NCBI GenBank assembly: GCA_014925825.1
Contig: JACGCK010000006.1
Location: 930,001 to 994,000, forward strand
Direction of reading: 5' to 3'
Origin: Pholiota molesta
Taxonomy: Eukaryota > Basidiomycota > Agaricomycetes > Agaricales > Strophariaceae
Length of the DNA stretch: 64,000 nt
A model generated the notes under the pieces. The model had not been told where the DNA came from, made no database searches, and saw only the letters and a list, made by a program, of their open reading frames with translations. The position numbers and the translations under genes were made by a program. Numbering within the stretch: the first letter of the stretch is position 1; each line of letters begins with the position of its first letter. Of the stretch, positions 22,249 through 34,800 are shown one piece after another.

Positions 22249-22689
22249 CTAAGATGCTGCCCTAGTGAGGGCTGCCGCTGCGATGCGGACGTCTTCCAGC
22301 TTCGTGTTTGCCTGAAGTAGGGACATTCTCAACGCGCTACGCTCGCGCTTGATGTCCCTTCCTTCAGCCCTCTCTTTCTCTCGCTTCTCCTTCAGCCTTT
22401 CGTGTTTCTGGAGGAGCCGTTGGTAGCGCCTCCTCCATGCTTGGGCGATGCCCTGGAATGTATCTTGAAGAATGTCCATGACCTCAGGCTCTGGCTCGCT
22501 CTCAGATTCATCCTCGGAGGCTACTTCGTTGTCCGAGCTAACAGCACCGAGAGACATGGTAGCCTCAGCAGCTCTCTCGCTATCCGACTCCGACTTCTTC
22601 AACTTCAGCTTCTTCAGAGCAGGCCCCTGCTCTGTCGGATTGCCTTGGCGACTTAAAGGCTTGCCGGTGCTGGCTCGTTTGCGATGCAT
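22249..22689 (-). CDS. Small nuclear coiled-coil protein, companion of the TET gene (146 aa)
   Basis: A single-exon frame starting at ATG 22,689. The first 35 residues are basic, with KKLKLKK as a likely nuclear localisation signal. An acidic Ser/Glu segment follows (SEDESESEPEPEVMD, residues about 58-72). The last half is strongly charged and helical (AWRRRYQRLLQKHERLKEKR, then ERSALRMSLLQANTKLEDVR), typical of a coiled coil. It is divergently oriented to the TET/JBP gene, whose ATG lies 623 bases away, so the two may share a control region. No family was recognised. Its position between gene X and the TET gene and its absence from element B make it part of the TET module. Confidence 0.6.
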   Translation of the reverse strand: MHRKRASTGKPLSRQGNPTEQGPALKKLKLKKSESDSERAAEATMSLGAVSSDNEVASEDESESEPEPEVMDILQDTFQGIAQAWRRRYQRLLQKHERLKEKREKERAEGRDIKRERSALRMSLLQANTKLEDVRIAAAALTRAAS

Positions 22690-23312
22690 CTACTAGGCTG
22701 CTTATTAGTAGTACTCGCGCGCGGCGGATGCGCGCAGCGCTCACCTGGGCTGGTGCTGGAGGCTGCCTACTAGGAGGGACGGCACTCAGCCTTGACAGGT
22801 GAGCCTGTGCTGAGCGCTGAGCTGGCACTCGCCAATCACAATACTAGCTTCTAGCGTGAAGCTGTGGCTATGGCAATCATGCCGCAGAGCTAGAGTCTCG
22901 CATTTAGCCGACACAGTAATAGGTATAAAAGCGGAGTCTAGGTCCCAACCTGAAGTACGGCTCAGAGCCCTCAAGCACGAAGGCTGAGTCGTGCCGCTCG
23001 CACTCACCGTAGCTGTCCAGAAAGACCTCAAGGTAAGCAAGCCCAGCTGCTGGTACCATCTGTGGGTGGGGCCTGCGTAGCTGCACAGCGATGGAGCCGA
23101 ACCTGGAACCCCGCTGCTGTAGCCCGCCCACCCATGGCCTGCACTGTCAGGCCACCACCGCTTTGCAAGTACGCTGACGCACCCTGCTCCCTCATAGTGC
23201 ACGGCTGCTGTTGCCAGGCATGCTACCTGGTAAGCAGAGTCTGCTACCTGGCTACTTCTGCGGCTGAAGGGCATTCACTGACCACCATCTATGATCATGC
23301 TTAGGCCACACG
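22690..23312. promoter_or_regulatory. Divergent promoter region between the coiled-coil gene and the TET gene
   Basis: This 623-bp gap separates two start codons pointing away from each other. AGGTATAAAAG at about 22,920 is a good TATA-type element and reads the same way as the TET gene. A pyrimidine-rich stretch with several AG dinucleotides at 23,100-23,290 could hide a 5' untranslated exon of the TET gene. Function is inferred from position only. Confidence 0.45.
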
Positions 23313-25186
23313 ATGCGCTCGGGACGACTGTATTCGGACTATGGAGTTCCTGTGGACGAGCCAGTCGTTTCACGCTCTGGGTTCAACGTGAGGCTCTCCA
23401 TGGAGGTGCTTGCCGAGCATGCTGAACCCGATGTATATGGCGACGAGCTGCTGCTGGGAAACGCACTTGACGAGACGGGCGAGAACAATGTCGCGAACGA
23501 TGGGCTGGAATTCCAAGCACGGCTGCGGCTGGCTGAGCAGGCTGTGTTTGAGCAGTACGGCCGCCTCGACGGCATCGAGGGCTCGCACGTCGCAGCCCAG
23601 GGACAGGGAGCCTCGCATGGTGAGGCCCATCTGCCTGACCCGAAGTATGGGGCTGCAGCCACTGGGACACCGGTAGTCGCTAGCCATGCATGCCTGTGCA
23701 AAAGCGCTGCTACCTCTTCTACGTGGCCATCCAGCTGCAGTGCCTGCGCGCCGCACCGCCCTGCCAGACCGGCTAGCACAGAGCCTCTGCTCAAATCATC
23801 ATCGCGCCGCCGCCGCGAGCGACGACGGGGCGCTATGTCGGAAGGTGCTGCCGACGCTGACCGTGACGGCGATAGCTCTGCTGCCTCTCATTACAGCAAA
23901 GGCGGCCATCGCCGTGCCACCAACCGCAAGTCTACCTTGCGACAGAGGGAGCTCAGACGTGGCCTTGGTGCTGACACGCGCGAGGACCTGACCAAAAGCG
24001 CAAAGAAGCACTCTGAAAAGAAGTGCATTGCCAAGCGACGGCTGCAGGCATGGGCTGCAACTTCTCAGGCCAGTCTTTCCTGCGAGGCAGATTTGAAGAA
24101 ATTTGCCACAGGTCCCTGCTGGACTGGCAAGCATTCCAAAGCTGCTAACGCCAAGCGGCCACAGTGCTCCCCGCTGGAGCTACACGTGCAATTTGGCATG
24201 CATTTTATTGAGTGGAGTGGAGCGTAAGTCACGCCCGCAGAATCCGCGCAGCAGCTAGACTAACACATACACCCGCTCAGTCACTCCCGCCTCCTCGCCG
24301 ATGGTGACGGTGTGGTGTTTGGTGTCATGGCTGGCATGCCAAGAGGTAACGGTTGGCAACAAGTTCATGACAGTGCGCTCCATGCCATGCGCATAGCAAG
24401 GCAGCTCCTGCAGGAGCTTCCTGTCAAATATCAGGATCACCGCCGAGGCCAATACCCTGCGCTTTCCTGTGGCATCTCGCATGGAGGAGGCCAGCGACAG
24501 CCCTCTAACCTCTATTGGTGCAGCTCTATAGAAGATGTCCTCAACTACCTGACACAGAGCCCCTCCTTTCAACGCCTATCTGGGTTCACAAACTGTATGT
24601 CCCCTGTGCTAGCAAAGAGCCCCATACTAAGCTGCCTCAAGCGGTATTTCAGGCCTTTGCCCCACGTCTTTTCAAACACTACTGTGTCACCCTGGAGCGC
24701 CTGAAAAAGAGCAACCCACAGCTAATGCAGCCCTTTCATGACAGTGCCTTTGCAGCATGCTGCTTCAACCTAGGCCCTCACACGGTATCCCGCCCACACC
24801 GCGACCATGCCAACCTTGCATGGGGCTGGTGTGCCATCACTGCTCTTGGCACCTTCAATCCAACTCAGGGTGGACACCTGATCCTCTGGGACCTCAATTG
24901 TGCCATCCCAATTCCACCTGGTGCAACCGTAATGATTCCCTCCGCCCTTCTTGAGCACTCTAACATAGCAATTCTTGCTGGTGAGGAGCGCTGTTCATTT
25001 GTGCAATTCTCTGCAGGGGGCCTATTCCGTTGGGTTGAGAATGAGCTTCAAACAGAGGCAGCATGGAGTTCCAAGGCTACTGCTCAGATGCTGGAGCTTC
25101 GAGCTGCCCAGATGCAGCTGCGTTGGTCAACAGGTCTCCAAATGCTTAGCAGGCTGGATGAGTTTGCACCCAGTCAGTCGAAATAG
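23313..25186 (+). CDS. TET/JBP-family 2-oxoglutarate/Fe(II) dioxygenase (predicted 5-methylcytosine oxidase), transposon-borne
   Basis: Exons 23,313-24,223, 24,281-24,594 and 24,642-25,186 join in frame to exactly 590 codons (589 residues) with introns of 57 and 47 bp. The N-terminal 270 residues are variable, with a basic patch (SSRRRRERRRGA). The catalytic double-stranded beta-helix domain follows. It shows the iron ligands HRD in PHTVSRPHRD (about residues 461 and 463) and the distal His in ALLEHSN (about 514), and an Arg in GEERCSFVQFSAGG (about 525) placed to bind 2-oxoglutarate. GGHLILWDLNCAIPIPPGAT is the hallmark core of basidiomycete TET/JBP proteins. Family members oxidise the methyl group of 5-methylcytosine or thymine in DNA. 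All key residues are present, so activity is plausible. It sits beside the transposase gene, fitting the known association of fungal TET/JBP genes with DNA transposons. The start could lie in an unseen upstream exon. Confidence 0.88.
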
Positions 25187-25853
25187 TCTGAATTTGCAGG
25201 CACCTCTGGTGGCTCCAGGATGTATGGAAGGGTGGAGAAACTGCTACCATACTCAGACATGCAGTGTAGACCATGAAGATATGCAGAGTAGCACAGCAAT
25301 ACACAGATTCTGTACCATTCAGATGAAATCAGAGCAGTGTGGAGAAGCACTAAAAAGAAGAGACAAATGTAAATATGTATTGCTAAATTCATGCAGGAAT
25401 CCTGCTGTGGAGGGGCTAAGTTTCCTGCTGATTTCGGCAAATTCAACCTGCAAGCGCACTGGATTGAAAAAAACTCCATTGCTTTCTGCCAAAAAGTGCA
25501 GAGCATGTTCAGGAGCTTTGTAGCCCCAACTTGGGTCATTCAGGTTATCTAAGTATCAAGAAACTACCAGTACTAGTATGGGATTGAGCGTCCCTTTCAG
25601 CAATTACGTTGGGGCTGAAACGGGGTATCTATTCGCAGTTGGTGCCTGCATAGCTGTGCCGTGAGCCTATCCGAGTCATAGCGTTCGATTTCAAACCTCG
25701 CGTACTGCTGCGACTCCTGCGGCGCAGCTCGTCCTGCATTGATTTAAAGGTAGGTCACTACTACTAGGCAATTTGGTCTCTTAGGCACTTGCCTCAAAGC
25801 TGAACTTCCTTAACACAGGTGCAGAATTGTCGACCCGCGGCGTAACGAAGGGC
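25187..25853. other. Spacer between the TET and transposase genes
   Basis: No supported gene. Part of it (about 25,690-25,750) matches element B near 41,370-41,410 (CTCCTGCGGCGCAGCTC against TTCCTGTGGCGCAGCTC), and this marks the right edge of the module that element B lacks. Confidence 0.55.
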
Positions 25854-28800
25854 ATGGAAGAAGACCTTGATCATGGAGCTTTTGTCGGCTCTCTTCTAAC
25901 ATGCTCGGGCTGCGGTCGTAACTTCATGCAATCAAATGCCTATAGCAACCACGTTGGTAGGTGCCAACGGGGAATAAAGAGGAACGCAGGTGCTCTTGAG
26001 GTAGCCCAGGAGATGTACAGGATGAAGAAGCGATTGCGATCGAACGCCGTAAGCCAATCGCAAACCATCCAACAGGTCCCAGAGTTAGCAGTCGAAGTGA
26101 GCCTTCGAAATCATTCTTTGTCCATGTACGCTGATTACGATATTATCTCGAAGGCTGAGCAAGTTTTGGATACCGCGGAGGTCGATTTAGAGGCTGAAGC
26201 ACATATTTGCGTCGAACCAGAGGCTGAGGCGTCGCTGTCTCTAGCACAGGGGCGGACACGTCGACAAAATATTCAAGCGCCTGAGCGCTACCGGCCGACG
26301 GCACTTTCGAGTCTACCCCCTGTATCTGAGAATGCCGCTAATCCACAGAATGCCGTTTATCCACAGAACACCGCTAACCCACTGCGGCAGATACTGAAGT
26401 CTCGGAGCAACGTATTTGGCCTGTTCCGACAGTATCGCGCCGTTTCTTTCCCCGCCCATGACCCGGAGGCAGATATAGAGCCTATCGATCAGTCAGAGGT
26501 AGCATCCGATCACGACGGCAGGGCTGCCCCCATCTTGCCATCGCTTTTCCAGCCCTATCCGAATCAGAGTGCTTTTTTACTCGGTGAATGGTACTGGAAT
26601 GACGGTCCCAAAAAAACGAAGGAGGGCTTCTTGAAGCTGATGAACATTGTTGGCGATCAAGCGTTCCAACCTGCGGATGTGAAAGATGTTCCTTGGAACT
26701 CCCTCAACAAACGTCTTGGAGGATGCCCTGGCTCTGAAGATATCTGGATCGACGAGCCAGATGCTGGATGGATCGAGAAGGAAATAACCCTATCCATCCC
26801 CTTCCATGGAAGAACGTCTAATCCAGGCCTTCATCAGTACACTTTCCCCCCATTTTACCACCGAAATATAGTCTCCGTTCTAAAGGAGAAGATGGCAAAT
26901 GCACATGACTTTCAGGATTTTCATTTGGAGCCGTATGAACTTAGGTGGCAGAGAAGAGGCGTACCCGAAGGGCAGTCCACTAGGGTTCATGGAGAACTAT
27001 ACACCTCGCCCGCCTTTCTGGAGGCGCATGAGGAAATTCAGATGTCCTCAGGAGAACCTGGGTGTTCTCTACCACGGGTTTTGGTTGGACTCATGTTTGG
27101 ATCGGATAGCACCCATCTCACGTCATTTGGAAGCGCGGAGCTGTGGCCCTGCTATATGTACTTTGGAAACGAGTCCAAGTATCGCAGGTGCAAGCCCACC
27201 TGTAATCTATGCAACCACATGGCATATTTCCACAAGGTATGATTGTTGAATTATTTATCCGCTTAGAAAGCTAATGCCTGTTGACTATAGCTTCCACCAG
27301 AGTTCAAAGACTTCGCGGCATTGCACACAGGTCGCAAAGGCCCCAGTCAAGCATTTATGACTCACTGCCAGAGGGAGCTCTTCCACGCGCAGTGGAAAGA
27401 GCTACTTGGCGATGATTTTCTGCAGGCGTACGAACACGGTGTGGTAATAGAGTGCTGTGATGGCATAAAACGTCGTTTCTACTTCAGAGTATTCGCATAT
27501 TCGGCAGATTACCCAGAAAAGTATGTCCAAAATTACCCATCCTTCAAATCCATTTCTCATGAAGCCATGGTATAGAATTCTTTTGAGCAGCATCCGAAAT
27601 ATGGGCAGTTGTCCATGTCCTCGATGCGCTATCCCAAAGGATCGCGCGCACCAAATAGGAACCGCACTTGATAAACAACAGCGATCGAGCCTCGCCAGGA
27701 AGGACGATCGAGCGCACAGAGATAAAATATCGAGGGCTCGCAAGCTGATTTACAAACAAAATCTAGCCGTTGATAGCGCAGCTGTTGAACGTTTACTCAA
27801 ATCAAACTCTCTGGTCCCTACTGAAGTATCCTCCTTTTTCAATTACTCTCCTTCAACGCAGGCTAACATAAACCTGTGTTCTACAGAACGCATTTTCGAC
27901 TAAACTCTCTCGCTTCGGATTCAACATGTTCTCCATTTTTCTGGTTGATTTTATGCACGAAATTGAACTTGGGGTCTGGCGCAAAGTGTTTATACACCTC
28001 CTCAGAGTCCTTGAGTGCGTGGACGGAGGCATAAACAAACTAGACAAAAGGTAGAGAACATCCTCCTTGAATTTTCAATGATCTAACAGCCCATCATCTC
28101 GCATTAGGTTCCGCGATGTGCCCACTTTTGGCCGCGATTCCATACGACGCTTTACAAACAACGTCTCTGAGCTGAAGAAACTTGCCGCACGAGATTATGA
28201 AAACCTGCTCCAGGTAAGCAACCCTTACCGACATCGCTACGCGCTGGCTGAGCTATTTTCCTATAAGTGCTCTATACCGGTTTTTGATGGCCTTTTGCCG
28301 GAGCCCCACAATGGACACCTAATGACTCTTCTGTTCACGCTTGCCCACTGGCATGCATTGGCCAAGCTTCGACAGCATACTGATCTATCGCTGGATGTAC
28401 TGGAGTCAACTACAGTCCAACTTGCGAAGCTATTGAGGCATTTCCAAATGAAGACATGCTCAGAATTTGACACGCAGGAGCTGAAACGCGAAGCAACAGC
28501 TCGGGAGCGACGAGCAGGTAAAAAATCTGCGGCGAAAAAACCGCTCTCTGAAAGCGCTTGCCTCGCTGCAGAGTCCAGCGCCTTATTCCCTGGTCCCGCT
28601 CCATCGTCCTCCGGCATGGGCAATGCGCCTATACCTCCACCTATACCCGCAGTCAATTCAACTCTATCTTCTTATGCCGTAGGAAATGGGCCTGCGTCTC
28701 CGCCTATACCCATAATTCAGGAGAAGGCCTCAAACCCTCCCACGGAGAAGGTTGGCAGGCGGCGCAAGACGCTGAACCTTAATACGTACAAAGACCATTC

Positions 28801-31800
28801 TTTGGGGGATTATGTGGAAACCATCCGGCGAAACGGAACGACTGATTCATACTCGACAGAGCCGGTAAAGCACCGCATCTTTTTCATTGTTTTCTATACT
28901 CACTCGAGCACTAGATGGAGCTGGAGCACCGTTCTCCAAAGTCGCGCTATCTCCGAACAAGCCGCAAAAACTTTGAAAAACAGCTGACCCAAATTGAGCG
29001 ACGCCAGACTCGTATTCGTCGAATCCGACAAAAATTCACTGAAGCTGGTAAGGCTCGGATAGCTCCCAAGGACGAGGAGAAAGGGCCACAGTCATCGGCC
29101 TGCGATTATCATATCGGAAAGACGCAGAATTATCCCATCAATCTCGACGTTCTTGCTGGAGAGCGCCGCGATGATCCTGCCGCTAAGGTATTTTCTATAC
29201 GTCTCTACCTTGACTAAATCCATCTGAATGATGCTGTAGGATTTCGTCAAGAACTTGAAGGAGCACCTCCTCGAGAGAGTCTGTTCAAAACTTCAAATAT
29301 CTAAGGGTACTTTTGAATCGGGCGTTGGCACTGCGCAAGATGCGCAGAGTTCAGTTCTGATCAAAGACAATCGTATCTATGATCATAAACTGGCCCGGTT
29401 CTACCATACAACATACGATGTACGCCGCTCAGAGGACATTGTAAACCCAAAAACAACCCGTTGTAACATTATGTTGCTTTCTGATCTTGGAACGGGCAAT
29501 GATTCCGATTCCTCCGATTCACCAAATGCGCATCCTTTTCTCTATGCTCGTGTAATTGGGATATACCATGTAAACATTATCTACATTGGACCGGGTATGA
29601 CTGGCTACGAAGCAATGCGCTTTGACTTCCTCCATGTCCGCTGGTTTCAGCTCAACACCATAGGCCCTGACGCTGGCTGGACCTCCTCGCGCCTCGATCG
29701 TCTTTCCTTTCCTCCAATGGCCAACAGGCACTCCTTCGGCTTTATAGACCCAAGCCTGGTTCTTAGGGGTTGTCATTTAATTCAAACCTTTTCTCTAGGC
29801 AGGCGTTATTCCGATGGAAATGGTCTTTCAAAACTATCAAGGGATGATCAGGATTGGACAGGCTACTATGTGAACAGGTCTGCTAGGTTCTAGTCTCCGC
29901 TGTTTCTGTTTTGCTAACGGCGTTTCAGATTTGCTGACCGCGACATGGTCATGAGATATCATTGGGGGCTGGGGATTGGCCATGCTTACTCACACGGTTA
30001 CGACTATGCTTCCCAACAATACCCGATGCCTCCCGCTGTCGACGAGCAAGGAGAGGCAGTCAATGAGGAAGATGACCGTAGAGAAGACCGCGAGCGTACC
30101 GCAAAAGATAAACCGGAAGAAATTGAAAAGGTAGTAGAAGGCGAGCCAGGAGAGGAAGACGAACAGGGAGAGGAAGTCGGACAGGAAGAAGGCGACGAGC
30201 AGCAAGAAGACGATCTAGAACTCGGGTTTGAAGAGCATGATGGTCGCGATTTGGATTACGACGGTAATGACTTAGATTCAAGCGTAGATGGGGACGACTA
30301 TGAAGAGGCACTTGTGTCTGTCAATCTCATGCATGAATCAGACTAGATTGACGATATAAAAATAGTGCATCCAGCTTCCTAACTGACGGGCACAGCCACT
30401 CCACCAAGCTGAGTTTGAAGACATTCCACTTTTGGCAGGTGGTCTATGCTGGTCACTGGGGGCGGTGATGGTGATCACTGGAGGCTGTGCACTTGCTCAC
30501 CATGCTCAACAGTGCCCAGCACTCCTCGTCGCTGTTGTCAGGGTCATCCCAAAGTGGAAATACCAAAAATAACATTTTTCCACTATTGGTGGGATTGCAG
30601 CTGGGCAGCTGGTCCGCTCTGTTTGGGGCCCTTTGGGACCATTTTATATCGATAGATGCGGATTTTGATTCTGAATACAACCGTGAAGTTTTCATATTAA
30701 TAGCTGCAATGGTTGACGCGCTAGACGCGAATTACTGATGGCGTAAAATTAGCGCCCACAAAGAATATTGCTTTCCTCCGCAACCGCCGGGTCGTTTTGC
30801 ATGATCTTAGGTTGTATCTAGAGGTATTAAACGTGCGCTTCGAACGCGTCCATGATCGTAATTTTACGTCCGTTCCTCGCTCCGTAAAACGCTCCGGATA
30901 TATTTACGCTCGCACCGCTTCAGCGCCAGCCACGCATTGAATATCCGCGCGCATATTATATCATAAAATAGGTTAATATCACACCTTTCCAACGGTATTT
31001 TATTCGTTTAAATTGGAACATCCTACGCGGCGTTATTCACGAAATGGTTGTTTATTTATAGCAGGGGAACCACAAATCGCCTCAGCGAGCGCTTAGGTGC
31101 GTTGCCATCTGCTGAATTTATTGGATTTAATGACACATCGACTTTGGGGATCAGACGCCGGGAAGGTACTGAACCAGATGCTGGGCTGGCATGGATATTG
31201 GCTGGCTGGCAGGCATGATTCTATATTTAGTATTCGGGCCGAGCACGTGTCTGTTGGCTGCATGCCCGGTATATGCACCCGGGTTGGCTCGCTCAATATT
31301 GGGCGCTTAGGTGCCATAATATACAGAAAGATTCAGAATTTTACACTGATTTCAAATCTAAAATTTTCATATCAATAGCTGCAATCGTGAGGGCGCTAGA
31401 AGCGAATTACTGATGGCGCTTAAAATGCGCCCACAAAAGATGGCTTGTTTCTCATGAACCGGCGCTTCGTTTTGCATAATCTAAATTGGAGTGTATAGAT
31501 ATAAAAAAGATCTTTCGAACGCGCTACTGATCGTAATTTTCCGTCCGTTGCCTGGCACGTAAAATGGCCCGCACTATCTTGCGCTCCAACATTAATAGCA
31601 TGCGCTACGCATTGAATATGAATATGCTACTTCCCCATAAAATAGCTGGCTACGAGCTCTCTCGAACGCGTGTATATGCACTTTTATTGAATAACATCCC
31701 ATACCTCCAGAAAAGAATTGATCGTGCATTGAATGACGCGGGGACCGCATACCGCGCCGGCGCGTACTTAAGCGCGTTGGAATCGCCTGATTTTACTGGA

Positions 31801-34800
31801 TTTAATGACGCCTTTGTTATGGAATTCGGTGGCCTGGAAGGTAGTGAACCAGACATGGGGCTGGCATGAATATTGCCTTCCTGGCCGGAATGGTACTATT
31901 TTTAGGCCTGCCGTGCTCGGCATCACCCAATTCGGGCGTAGAATAGTGGCACCCTCCCCCTCCCCCCCATATTTAAAATTCGATTCCTCCCTCAATTCTT
32001 ATTCAATCCTTTTGTTCTTTTTTGTATTATTTTATATAAATACGGTACTATATGCCTATGCCATTGATACATTATAGTACTGCATGCAGCATGTGTTATC
32101 TTAATATCGCTCTTTTTTCAGTATTACATTGGGGCTTTTCACTGCATTTGGGATGCTTATTAGCATATATAAAGCGGTGACTAGGTAGAGGTACATATTT
32201 AACACATTTTCTGGTAGCTTAGCACCAATATAAATGCTGACCTATAGGGTTACACACATGAAAATTGGATTGGGGTACCTTCTCCTTGATATACTCATAT
32301 CTCAGCCAATATTGTCACTACAAACGGACCCAAGCGTGCGTTAAAACGGCAACAAGGCATATTAAATATTGACTTATACAGTATTCTGACACACACCAAT
32401 TACTCCAGTGATCACACCAGAATGATTAAATACAATAAACCCTGAACAATATTGCCCTGTAAATGTAGCTATGCGTCTAAAATTACACGACTTTCAAGGA
32501 GTACTCTATAATATAGCTAGAACTACCTTGCCAAAATTCGAAAGACCAGTACAAGAATTGCGAGCTCTAGATACCAAAACATCGCAAAATTCTTCGATTT
32601 CTTGAAAATGTCAGTAGATTCATGCATATCTATATACTGTTACTACTCCAAATATAGTGTAATATGCTTATTATGGCTACTAGACACCAATATCACTTAA
32701 TATAGGCATTTAAAAAAAAAGTTATTCATGAGAGCATATTCTAGACCACTTGAGGTGTTTAGATCATAGGGATATCTATGAATCAAGTCATACATCAAAA
32801 ATGTGTGGGTAGGTCGCAACATATTTGGCTCTGTAGGGTGCAGTTCTTACTCTCCTTGTCTACCTTTTGGATATGTTGGGTGGTCCATATTGTAATATAC
32901 TCACACCAAATACCACAATATTCCGAGCATAACTGAATGTGCCAGATGTATATTTCATGTTTTGTGCGAGATTTAATCATTCTGCTGATATAATGAATAT
33001 AATGCATTTAGAGAACAATCGTCGATTAATAGAGTTGGAAGCAGCATAAGTCAGATGTAAATGAGCCTTTAAACATGCTTGTAGCTACAGTATTGGGTGA
33101 GATATGAGTACATCAAGCAGAAGGTACCCCAATCTATCCTTTATGGGTGTAAACTTATAGGAAAGCAGTTATATTAGTGTTAAACTACCAGGAACTGCGC
33201 TACGTATGTACCCACAACTATTTACCGTTTTATATATGCCAATAAGCAACCCAAATGCAGTGAAAGACCCCAATGTACCATTCAAAATAGAGAGATATCG
33301 AAATAACACATGCTGCATGCATTATAATAATGTATCAATAGCCTAGTCGTATAGTACTCTATTTATACAAAATATTACAAAAAATAACGGAGGGATTGAA
33401 CAGCAATTGAGGGAGGAATCGAATTTTCAATATTGGGGGGAGGGGGAGGGTGCCACTATTCTACGCCCGAATTGGGAGATGCCGAGCACGGCAGGCCTAA
33501 AAATAGTACCATTCCGGCCAGCAAGGCAATATCCATACCCGCCCCATGTCTGGTTCACTACCTTCCCGGCCTCTGAATTCCATAATAAAGGCGTCATTAA
33601 ATCCAGTAAAATCAAGCGATTCCAACGCGCTTAAGTACGCGCTGGCGCGGTATGCGATTCCCACATTATTCAACGCACAATCAATTCCTTTCTGGAGCTA
33701 TGGGATGTTATTCAATAAAAGTGCATATACACGCGTTCGAAAGACCTCGTATTCAGCTATTTTATGGGAACGTAGCGTATTTATATTCAATGCCTAGCCC
33801 ATGCTATTAATGCTGGAGTGCAGAATAGTGCGGGCTGTTTTATGTGCCAGGGAACGAACGGAGAATTACGATCAGTATTGCGTTGGAAAGCTCTTTTTTA
33901 TATCTATACACCCCAATTTAGATTATGCAAAACAGAGCGCCGGTTCATGAGAAACAAGCCATCTTTTGTGGGCGCATTTTAAGCGCCATCAGTAATTCGC
34001 TTCTAGCGCCCTAACGAGTGCAGCTATTGATATGAAAATTTTAGATTCGACATCAGTGTAAAATTCTGAATCTTTCTGTATATTATGGCACCTAAGCGCC
34101 CAATATTGAGCGAGCCAACCCAGGTGCATATACCGGGCATGCAGCCAACAGACACGTGCTCGGCCCGAATACTAAATATAGAATCATGCCTGCCAGCCAG
34201 CCAATATCCATGCCAGCCCAGCATCTGGTTCAGTACCTTCCCGGCGTCTGATCCTCAAAGTCGATGTGTCATTAAATCCAATAAATTTAGCAGATGGCAA
34301 CGCACCTAAGCGCTCGCTGAGGCGATTTGTGGTTCCCCTGCTATAAATAAACAACCATTTAGTGAATAACGCCGCGTAGAATGTTTCGATTTAAACGAGT
34401 AAAATACCGTTGGAAAGGTGTGATATTAACCTATTTTATGATATAATATGCGCCCGACTTTCAAGCGTAGCTGGCGGTAAAGCGGTGCGAGCGTAAATAT
34501 ATCCGGAGCGTTTTACGGAGCAAGGAAGGGACGTAAAATTACGATCATGGACGCGTTCGAAGCGCACGTTTAATACCTCTAGATATCACCTAAAATCATG
34601 CAAAACGAGCCCGCGGTTGCGGAGGAAAACAATATTCTTTGTGGGCGCTAATTTTACGCCATCAGTAATTTGCGTCTAGCCGTCAACCGCTGCAGCTATT
34701 AATATGAAATTTTCACGGTTGTATTCAGAATCAAAATCCGCATCTATCGATATAAAATGGTCCCAAAGGGCCCAAACAGAGCGGACCAGCTGCCCAGCTG

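Noticed and set aside
27402..27743. Minus-strand frames overlapping the transposase exons
   Set aside because: They run antisense to exons whose splice phases and conserved motifs fit a known transposase type.
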